DNA of 64,000 bases from Pegoplata infirma (lineage: Eukaryota > Arthropoda > Insecta > Diptera > Anthomyiidae): assembly GCA_963921195.1 (NCBI GenBank), contig OY992536.1:228196023-228260022 (forward strand). The letters are read 5' to 3'. The translations under genes were made by a program, and so were the position numbers. The notes beneath the pieces are model-generated. The model was not told where the DNA came from and did not search any database. It saw nothing but the letters and a program-made list of their open reading frames with translations. This document shows positions 56,122-64,000 of this stretch, piece by piece; position 1 is the stretch's first letter; each line of letters opens with the position of its first letter.

Positions 56122-56232
56122 GGTTAGGTTAGGTTAGAGGTGGCGGAGTCAAAGACTCCTCACATAGACCGGATGGTCCATAGCGAAACCACAATAATTC
56201 CTCAGCGACGCTGATAGAACGCGTTTGTCCTC
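56122..56232. mobile_element. Short retroposon-like insertion, 111 bp
   Basis: An 11-bp duplication AACGGGGGGTA (56111-56121 and 56233-56243) flanks it. The insert starts GGTTAGGTTAGGTTAGAGG and continues through ACTCCTCACATAGACCGG. The GGTTA run resembles the TTAGG telomeric word of many insects, but flies lack that telomere, so it is better read as part of a dispersed short element. Family unknown. Confidence 0.8.
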
Positions 56233-56868
56233 AACGGGGGGTAAGAAAGTGTACTTTTGGTACTTTTTTTTTGTTCCTATAATAATGAAAAAGTGTAAAT
56301 TTTGGTTATTCTTATATTTTAATTTTGGTTATTCTTATATAATGGTTCAGAAACTTGATATTTTAAATAAAGGATCACCTAGCACAAAAAAAAACAGTTT
56401 TTGGAAAATTTAAATTTAAGAGGAAAGGGGGCAAATGGTTATTTTTACCTACCTAACTATTAAACTAAAAGCCCTAGAAATAACCCCCAAGAGAAGGACA
56501 TATTTTAAAATTTAAAATTTTAGAACGGGGAACGAAATGAAATAGAGCAGGGAACAATATGGAATGATTCTTTTTACTTAAATTGTTCGTATTTAACTTT
56601 TTTAACTCCATATTTTTTCTCTCTACATGTTTTTTCATTCCAACTTATTTTTATTCCAATTTCTTTATTCACTGAGATATATATTCACTCAAAATCCCGA
56701 TAAAACGGCTCGAAAATAATCAAATTTTATTGTTTAATTTTTCATTGAAATATTATTTTATGAAAGACTTAAACATGCACAAGTAAATAAAACAAAGACT
56801 ACGTAGGGGAATTTTCTTGAAATTGGTAGAGTAATTATGATCCTTCTATTATCCGGTATTCAATACAA

Positions 56869-56899
56869 CCGGTAACGAAGTACCGGGATGGTAAGCTAG
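56869..56899 (+). other. Helitron 3' terminator hairpin and CTAG end
   Basis: CCGGTA (56869-56874) and TACCGG (56881-56886) pair around ACGAAG; after GATGGTAAG comes CTAG at the last base of the element. The hairpin signals the end of strand transfer in Helitrons. Confidence 0.9.
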
Positions 56900-57013
56900 T
56901 GAATTTATATATGTATTTTATGGGGTCTTAGACCAATATTTCGAGGTATTACAAACGGAATGACAAACTTATAAGTATTTATATACCCTCTATCACTAGA
57001 GTGAAGTGTAAAA

Positions 57014-57411
57014 AACAGCTGTTTGCGATTTTTTTAAATATTTATAAAATCAAAAATATTTTAAGACTGTCCACGAAATCTAATAACACACGACTTTTTA
57101 TAGGTCTTAACACTTATTGTTAGTGAAATGAATACGAGTGTATTCGATTTTTATTTGTAAACTCAGGCGTATAAATCTTGTTTATTCTTCGTTACTCATA
57201 CGCATCGTTAGAACACAATTATCTTGGATACCCCGAAAAACTTTTAAAATGGTCACGGTTATGTAATGCATTACCATGTAACGCATAACCATGCAATGCA
57301 TTACGATGTAATGCATAGCCATGTAATGCATTGCGATGTAATGCATCGCCAACAAAAAAATTCAAAAATATGCATTATTTTTATCCTACCTCTAGCTAAT
57401 CCTTTTTTAAA
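57014..57411. repeat. Unassigned DNA with an ATGTAATGCAT tandem
   Basis: At about 57256-57350 a 15-16-bp motif repeats six or more times: ATGTAATGCATTACC, ATGTAATGCATAGCC and variants. The word ATGCAT makes each unit partly palindromic. The rest of the stretch is unassigned; no gene. Confidence 0.7.
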
Positions 57412-58008
57412 TCTTACAAGGGAAGTATCTCAACCCATATGAACCAATTTGCATGAAACGTAAAATATATATAAAATGGACAATTCTAAAGTTGGGGTGT
57501 CTCGGCTTATCGGCCATATCGGGAATTTAAGGGTTCAAAACATGGGTCAAAAAATGTCGAAAAAAAGTTTTTTGGATTTTTAAGCCATTTTTTTCGAAGA
57601 AACTATATGATGTTTACATATAAGAAGAAAGGTTTTTTTAATGCCTATCCAACGCTGGCATAGCCTTGTAAAAGTTCGGCTTTCTTAAATACTTTTTTTA
57701 CGAAAATGTGTAAATTTTGGGGGGTATTTATATGAAGACATAGACCTACGATGTCCATATGAATACGAAATAATCTTTATTAAATTTAAGTCGACACGTA
57801 TTTTTGCCCTAGAGGATACTTCTATTAGTTCGGGAGTTATCGAAATTTTCCCGAAGGTCCACTTTGTTTCATAAGGGAACAACGAAATTTTAAAACTCTG
57901 ATATGGCCGATAAGCCGAGACACCCCAACCTTAAAATCGTCTCTTTTATATATATTTTAAGTTTCAGGCAAATCGGTTCATAAGGGTTGAGATACTTCCC
58001 TTGTTAGA
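57412..58008. mobile_element. Inverted-repeat element, ~0.6 kb
   Basis: The ends TTACAAGGGAAGTATCTCAA and TTGAGATACTTCCCTTGTTA are inverted, and inversion extends ~130 bp inward through GGTGTCTCGGCTTATCGGCC / GGCCGATAAGCCGAGACACC. The right end directly abuts a minisatellite array. No clear duplication. Confidence 0.75.
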
Positions 58009-58790
58009 CTTTTTCTACATCAAAAATATCTCATAGTGAGAGAGTTTTTGTAGAAAAAATTTCTCAGAGTTTGAGACTCTATCAGAATCTGATACTTTTT
58101 TAATAGAAAAAATATCTCTGAATCTGAGACTTTCTCTATAGAAAAAAAAAATTCTCTAAAAAATGTTTCAGAATCTGAGACTTTTTCTTCAGAAAAAATG
58201 TCAGAAAATCTTTGACTTTTTCTACAGAAAAACTATCTCAGCATCTGAGAATTTTTCTATAGAAAAAATTTCTCAAAATCTGTGGCTTTTACTATAAAAA
58301 AATGTCATAGACTCTAAGAAATTTTTTCTATAGAAAAAGTCTCAGATTCTGAAAATTTATTTATAGAAAAAGTCTTAGATTCTGATAAAAAAAACTTAGA
58401 AAAATTTCGATTCTAACATATTTTTTCTCTAAAAAAAATCTGAAATCTATAACATTTTTTCCATGGAAAAAGTCTCAGATTCTGAGATATTTTTCTTTGG
58501 AAATTTCTCAGATCCTAAGATATTTTTTCTATAAAAAAGTCTGAGTTTCTGATATATTTTTTCTAAAGAAAAAGCATCAGATTCTGGGACATTTTATTTA
58601 TAGAGACCTTTAGTCAATTGCTACGACCTTTTTTCTGTTGAAAAAGTCTAAGATTGTGAATCACAATTTGTGATAAATTTTTTAATAGAAAAAATCTCAG
58701 ATTCTGAGCAATTTTTCTATAGATAAAGTCTCTGACTTTGAGACATTTTTCCTGTAGAATAAGTCTCAGATTCTGAGAAATATACAAAAA
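58009..58790. repeat. Palindromic minisatellite
   Basis: More than twenty degenerate units (CAGAATCTGAGACTTTTTCT, CTATAGAAAAAATTTCTCA), switching near 58330 from the TCAGAATCTGA form to the TCAGATTCTGA form. As the unit is self-complementary, this switch is the only sign of an orientation change. Confidence 0.8.
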
Positions 58791-59061
58791 AAATTATTGT
58801 TTAAACTATTCTAAATATGCAATTCAAATTTTTCTAGCACTTTTCGTATTCATGATATTAGCGTGAAAACACTTTCAAAGGCGAATATCTCGAAAGCGGA
58901 ACATGCTAGAAAAACTCACATTACAGTCTTGGAACCAGGAGGTCCATTTTATTTGAAATCAAGTCCTATTTTTTGAATAATCTGTAACATTTGACCCTAA
59001 AAAGGGCTACATTATTATTTTTACTTTTTAATAGCGAATATTACCAAAATGGTACGTGCTA
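58791..59061. other. Short unassigned stretch
   Basis: Contains the phrase GAATATCTCGAAAGCGGAAC of the type that recurs in old internally repeated elements elsewhere here. No gene. Confidence 0.35.
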
Positions 59062-59579
59062 CACTAAAAAAAAAAAACTTGTAAAACGACAAGAAAAGTT
59101 TGTAATTTTTTGAGAGTACTTCCTTGTAATTTTACAAGCTTTTTACGAATTATTTTGTAATTTTACAAGCTTTTTACCAATTAAATTGTAATTTTACAAA
59201 TTTTTTGACGCGATTAAATTTATAAGGAGGTTTTGTGTTTTAACTAGATTTTTTGCCACCACCTGTTTTACGAGAATTCCTAGTAAAAATTACGAACTTT
59301 TTCGTAATTTTACAAGAGTTTTACCAATAAATTGTAAATTTACAACTTTTTTAGCGCAATAAAACTAACAAGGAAATCTCGTGAATTTACTAGATTTTTT
59401 TTGTAAAAAAATTTTGAAAATTTGTAACATTACAAAAAAAAAAATTGTAAAATTACAATAAAAAAATTTAAATTTCGATCGAAAACTTTTTGTTAAAAAA
59501 CACAGAAAAACTGTCAAATATTGGTAAAATGGAATGACGACACTTTTTCTAGTAATTTGACAAGGTTTTTTTTTGTGTG
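59062..59579 (+). mobile_element. CAC(T/A)-ended MITE (family N), copy 2
   Basis: The ends CACTAAAAAAAAAAAACTTG and TTTTTTTTTGTGTG are flanked by TA (59060-59061, 59580-59581). The interior matches 23847-24368 in order, with TTACAAGCTTTTTACCAATT and CTAGTAATTTGACAAGG. It is the better-preserved copy of this family. Confidence 0.8.
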
Positions 59580-59581
59580 TA

Positions 59582-60034
59582 GTAAAATTTGGATGGCTGA
59601 TTTGGAATCAGGAGAGCAAAATGTATATGATTCAGTTGATTATATCACAGGAATTTTTTTCTTGTCGAACATTGTAATTTTTTAGCAATAAGTCGAAAAC
59701 AGGATCAGCTGGGATTTTCGTTTTAACGATTTTAAAAGTTCTTAATAAAGAGAAATAATGCCATTACCCTATTTTGTCACCATTTTTTTTTTCAAAACCT
59801 AAACCTTTTTGGAGAGTGGTATGCAGAATGTATAAAATATGTTTCAGAATCTGAGTCTCTTCCATAGTAAAAACTGCTTCAGTATCTTAGAAATTTTTTA
59901 TAGAAAAATTGCTGGGAATCATAGACTTTTTATATCAAACAAAATGTCTCAGAATCTGAGACTTCATCTATTGAACAAATGTCTCAATATCTAAACTAGT
60001 TTCTTTAAAATGACCCAGAATAACTTAACATCTA
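59582..60034. repeat. Minisatellite fragment and unassigned DNA
   Basis: Minisatellite units (TCAGAATCTGAGACTTCATC and similar) occupy about 59830-60010, and the family-C element copy B inserted just after them. The first ~250 bp are unassigned. Confidence 0.55.
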
Positions 60035-61839
60035 CACTGAAAAAAATAACCTTCCTGATATTAATGAAACGGATTCATTATTTTGTTTTCATTCATAAGC
60101 TGATTGAAATTTCATGCATGTTATGAACAAATTTTATGAAACTTGTTTCATTAGATTTCATAATTTCATTAAAAAATATCATTAGATTTTTTAGAACTAA
60201 ATACAACTCTGCGTTGCGAATAAGAGAAATAAAACAGAACAAAAACATACGACGTTTTATTTATTACACCACGCGTGTTTAGTCTAATTGTAATTTTTAC
60301 ATGTGTGTTAACTTTTTTCTAATAAAATAAAATAATTTTATATTTTTTTGCTTTGTTATTGAAACTTGTGTGTGTGTTATGCTGGTTATATCTAATTGAA
60401 ATTTTTCTTTTGACTGTTTCTTATAAAATATAATATAATTTGCAACAGAAAAATAGTTTTTTAAGTCATTAAAATTTTGGGCAAAACTGCAGTTTACGGG
60501 GCACACAAAAATTACAAAAAAAATATATGCCACCCCCTTTAGAATAAAAAAAGAAAAAAACCGAAATTAAAATTTAAGGGGGCTGGTGCTCCTAGGCCCC
60601 ACTGAGTCCAGGTGTTTCTGGTATGTGTGGGCATTTAATTTAAAGATAATTTAAAGATAATTACGCAAATAAAAAGTTTTTCTGCGTAGCCGGCCTTCGG
60701 CCGGGCTTAGGGATTACAAACTCCATAAATTAGTTTAGCGGCTTCGCTAAATAAAGCTTTTTTTGGGTAGCAGGACTTCCGCGTTTTATTTTTTAAGTGT
60801 TAAAATGGGTAAAATTTCATGTGCTCAGCCCCCTTAAATTTTAATTTTGGTTTTTTTCTCTTTTTATTCTAAAGGGGGTGGCATATTTTTTTTTGTAATT
60901 TTTGTGTGCCCCGTAAACTGCAGTTTAGCCAAATTTTGTGATGACATGTAGGGTAATTTGTGTTGTTCCATTGCTACGTTGTTGCTACGTTTTGGCAGGA
61001 CGTGTTTTTAAAGTCATCGCGTTTTTGTCTTTTATAGTTTACCTTATATGGCAATTCAGACCAATTTAAGTTTGGAGTAAAATTTTGTTGTGTGTAAAAA
61101 CTAGGTGAAAACCATAAATAGTGTGCAATTAAGGGTCATGTCATAGACTCAATTCCGTTGGGAAGTGGAATAAGTGGTTCACTCGTACAACGCAAAGCAA
61201 ATACTTTTTTTTCGGAATGAAACCACTTTTAGCAATTCAATTCCACTTTGATTTTTGAAAGTGATTTCATTCCGAAAAAAAAAATTGTTTTGCGTTTTAC
61301 GAGTAACAACTTTTTTTCAAATCCGATCGGAATTGAGTCTGTGACATGCCCCTAAATAAAATTTCAGTGACGGTTACAGTGATGGTTACATGTGACTTAC
61401 CAAAATTGTTATTAATGCAAACTTTCACTTATGGGTGTATGATACGTGCTGTTTTTAGGTAACTTGTTCCTAACTTGATTAGGGGCTTTCTATGGAAATT
61501 TTGATAACTTTAACCAACATGAATTTATCGTAATTCCTATATCAAAACCTTAATAAAGTTAGCAAGTAGTTAAAAGCAATTATCATACGCTCATTACCAA
61601 CTACTATTCCACATTTAATCACTGGATATTTTCATACATTTTATGAAAAACTTCATAAAACGTTTCAAACAAGTTCTACGAATGTTTTCATTATTTATAT
61701 GCAAGTTTTCATTGAAAGGAACTTTAATGACACCAGTTTCATTAATCAAATGAAACCTGTCTTCGGTTGAAAACGTGAGTCATTTTTCATTAAGGTTAAG
61801 TCAATTTTCATTAATTTCACGAAGCTATTTTTTTCAGTG
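60035..61839 (-). mobile_element. CACTGAAAA MITE (family C), copy B
   Basis: TA flanks the ends (60033-60034, 61840-61841). It matches copy A (32679-34331) in reverse along its length, apart from the 285-bp insertion in A and the 451-bp insertion here at 60480-60930. As a pair the two copies reveal each other's later insertions. Confidence 0.85.
60480..60930. mobile_element. Foldback element with GGC ends, 451 bp
   Basis: The ends GGCAAAACTGCAGTTTACGG and CCGTAAACTGCAGTTTAGCC are inverted and flanked by the 8-bp duplication AAATTTTG (60472-60479, 60931-60938). Copy A of the host MITE gives the empty site. The arms extend through CGGGGCACACAAAAATTAC and AAGGGGGCTG. The loop contains AGCCGGCCTTCGGCCGGGCT (60689-60708), shared inverted with 6485-6545. 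GGC ends with a non-TA-centred 8-bp duplication recall the 7499-9016 foldback. Confidence 0.9.
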
Positions 61840-61841
61840 TA

Positions 61842-62345
61842 ACAATAAGAGATTTTATATATGTACATAGAAAATATGTTCTAGAATCTAAAAATTTTTT
61901 TATATAGGAAAACCGTTTCAGAAACTGAGACTTTCCTTTTTGCAATATAAAAAATGTCTTAAAATCTGAGATTTTTTCGTTACGAAAAACGTCTTAAAAT
62001 TTGAGACTTTTTCCATGATTTTGTTTTTTCTTTAAAAAATTTTTCTATTCAAAAATGTCTCAGAACCTGTGACTTTTTCTATTAGAAAAAAATATCTGAG
62101 GTTCTAAGAATTTTTTTATAGAAAAATTCTTTGAAGCTGAGACTTTTTTTACAGGAAATTTGTCTCAGATGCTATGTCATTTTCTATTGGAAAAACTTCT
62201 CGGAAGATGAGACTTTTTTTTATATAAAATTTTCTAAAGATCTAGGTATTTTTTAAGAAAAATGTCTCAGAAACTGGAAAAAAAGTATCAGAAAATATCT
62301 CAATCTGTAACATTTTCAAAAAATGTTACATTTTCTAAGAAAAGG
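61842..62345. repeat. Palindromic minisatellite, degenerate
   Basis: Diverged units (AAATCTGAGATTTTTTC, AGAACCTGTGACTTTTTCT) run to about 62340. It is the most decayed array of the family in the window, with many spacing changes. Confidence 0.65.
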
Positions 62346-64000
62346 ATAAATGAATGTCTACGAATCTAAAATAATTCCTCAAAAATATAAAAAAGAATTT
62401 AAGTCAATTTTTTTTCTAATTTTAGGTACTTTCAATGAAAAAAAATTAACAGGTATATTCACAGCTATGACTGGTTATGAACAATTTTGTTTTATTTTTA
62501 ATACTTCTCATTCCAGGTTTTCTGTAAACACAATCATAAAAGTATCAAAATTCAAAATTTATTTTTAATTTAAAGACCGTCTGTTTAGCAGGTCTTTAAT
62601 TTTTTTAAATTTTCAAACAAAATTTTAGTTTTTTATGATTGTTTACAACAGCCATATGGACAAAATTGATATATGATTGAGTTATGACTATTTTCCATAA
62701 GTCGGCCCAAAAATCTGATAATTTTTGGGTAGGAAGAAATTTTTTTTTTTTTTTTTTTTGGAATCTCAGAAATTTTTTGTAGAAAATATACATTGTAAAG
62801 TGTATAATCCAATTTTAATTTTTTACTCATTAATTTTTCGTTTGCCTTGAATATCTAAACATTTTTAACTTATCGTTAGTAATTTAATATTGATGCAAAT
62901 TCATTTTGCAATCATTTGAGTTGCCAAGCACATCTCAAAACAATATTGCTTCTTTATTTTCTAAAACTGCAAGAAGCTTCCGCTATAAAAACCACTGATT
63001 GACGTTAATTAAGATTACAAAATCTGTAACAATTTTAAAACGAAGCATGGAAATAAATTCTAATTTGAACGGGACCATTTTGTGAAACGTGCACTCAAGA
63101 ACAGCAGTGGATTTAAATTAAATAGAAAAATTATTGGGATTTTTAAAAATTCTATATCTTAAAACCCATTGTAGACTTTAAAAGATTAACGCTGCATTGA
63201 ATTATAAGTATTAAGATTTTTTCTCTCTAAATCTCGATGATTGTTAAACATATTTTGCTAAATACGACTACATATACTATGTATGTATTTATCAATTTAT
63301 TTATTGAATATAAATAAATACCAAAATATTAGCACACTATAATAAAAAAGTATTTTTATAAATTTTTTTATTGGACTTATTTTTTTCTGCATTCATTAAG
63401 AATACCTTGGAGAAAAAAAAATAAAAATATGGCGGGTATTCTTCTGGCCACTATTCGAAAATTGCGGGGTAAGTTACCGGTTTTCTAGGAAATTTTACTT
63501 TTATCAATAAAATTTATTTTCAAACGGAATATACATTTTTTTCGACCAGAAATAGAAGATGCTAGTGACGGCTCCTGTTAAAAGTTCAAAAACAAATTTT
63601 ATGCCACGTCCTTCCAAAGGTATAAAATGGATACACACCAATGCAAATTTAGAAACAATTAAAATTTAACTGATTTAAATGAATTTAAATAAAAATAAAA
63701 TTTAAATAAAAAAAAAAAAAATGCAAAGGCTTGTTAACATTTGTTGCCTGGAAAAAAGTGTCCCGATGTCACTTTCAAATTACTTACAAATCTCAGTGTA
63801 TTTGTAATAAATGATATTTATTTTTTGTTAACAAATAGACGTAAACAAATATTATCTATGTAGTATAAACTAAATGTACGACAACATGTTGTCGTTATAC
63901 ATATGGCTGTACATTAGGGGCATAACCAAATTTAGGGTGCCTAATGTTGTGCCATTTGAGATGCCCAATGTTTGCCATTTTGTGGGTATGCCCACTAGAG
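62346..64000. other. Mostly non-repetitive host-like DNA
   Basis: Apart from one minisatellite fragment near 62755-62785, I see no repeat shared with the rest of the window. Words such as TGAGTTGCCAAGCACATC and ATGTATGTATTTATC resemble normal fly non-coding DNA. The candidate exon at 63429-63468 is the only gene-like signal. Confidence 0.5.
63429..63468 (+). other. Possible first coding exon (weak)
   Basis: An ATG opens 13 codons reading MAGILLATIRKLR, locally GC-richer than its surroundings, and ends exactly at a strong 5' splice donor (G|GTAAGT). A plausible acceptor (TTTTTTTCGACCAG) lies 81 bp downstream at 63549, a usual length for a fly intron. Joining the two gives a stop after nine further codons, so either the acceptor is wrong and the real next exon lies beyond the window, or this is chance. 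The peptide is hydrophobic then basic, as in mitochondrial targeting starts. I do not recognise the protein. Confidence 0.2.

Larger units (their letters stand above)
53577..56899 (+). mobile_element. Non-autonomous Helitron, 3.3 kb
   Basis: It begins TCTATATATATAAAAGAG and ends with a hairpin nine bases before CTAG, the classic Helitron 5'-TC and 3'-CTRR pattern. Compared with the uninterrupted mini-me copy (GAGGATCA-TGAATATATA near 40205), it sits exactly between A and T and makes no target duplication, as Helitrons do. It encodes no Rep/helicase. Inside are a (GACT)n run near 53600-53628, five to six ~146-bp tandem units, an ~80-copy 16-bp minisatellite and a short retroposon. Other members of the family in the same genome would have to supply the transposase. 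Confidence 0.9.
53299..57013 (+). mobile_element. mini-me/DINE-type element split by a Helitron
   Basis: The left part (53299-53576) matches 39640-40211, with an internal deletion after CGTGAATTTGAGGTG. The right part (56900-57013) continues with TGAATTTATATATG, ATGGGGTCTTAGACC and CCCTCTATCACTAGAGTG. The copy is 5'-truncated relative to the other two and its final GGAGGGTATAAAA has decayed to GAAGTGTAAAA. Confidence 0.85.

Noticed and set aside
56122..56145. Telomere or interstitial telomeric site from the GGTTA run
   Set aside because: Only three units, bounded by an 11-bp target duplication as part of a 111-bp insert.

Overview
No complete functional gene is visible in this 64-kb window. 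The sequence is very AT-rich and consists largely of nested, mostly non-autonomous transposable elements, inverted repeats and satellite-like arrays, set in short stretches that look like fly intron or intergenic DNA. The most likely source is a cyclorrhaphan, probably calyptrate, fly. Reasons are the mini-me/DINE-type repeats with (GTCY)n tracts ending in GGGTATAAAA, the LINE and mariner remnants, and the CA/TG- and CAACAACA-rich non-repeat DNA. That placement is inference; no database search was possible.

Layout. 0.4-9 kb: three hAT-type elements with 8-bp (or near 8-bp) target duplications, a 22-kb-spaced pair of ~1-kb inverted repeats (1486-2502 and 21645-23494), a 1.6-kb palindromic minisatellite, a tRNA-like fragment and a foldback element. 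9-15 kb: a 4.3-kb inverted-repeat element carrying two insertions, one a CACGGTG-ended element with ten copies of a GC-rich hairpin module. 16-19.5 kb: a mariner-like element with a decayed transposase, split by a 5'-truncated LINE whose reverse transcriptase is the best protein-coding remnant here. 19.6-32 kb: foldback elements, MITEs with TA duplications, mini-me elements and an ATCG-rich hAT-like element with another element inside. 32-46 kb: a mariner-type MITE containing a 9-bp-TSD insertion that itself contains an 8-bp-TSD hAT element, plus a second copy of that hAT element at 43.3 kb. 47-62 kb: more palindromic minisatellite, two related MITEs, and a 3.3-kb Helitron-like insertion inside a mini-me element, whose exact A^T junction can be read against an uninterrupted copy. 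62.3-64 kb: mostly non-repetitive DNA with one weak candidate first exon.

Because the families recur, many insertions can be dated relative to one another and their empty sites rebuilt from paralogous copies within the window. The strongest observations are the exact Helitron junctions with an ~80-copy internal 16-bp minisatellite, the dispersed self-complementary GTCTCAGA/TCTGAGAC minisatellite, the ten-module TTCGCGA hairpin array, and hAT duplications that mostly fit nnnTAnnn. Most short ORFs are chance frames in repeats and are not annotated as genes.
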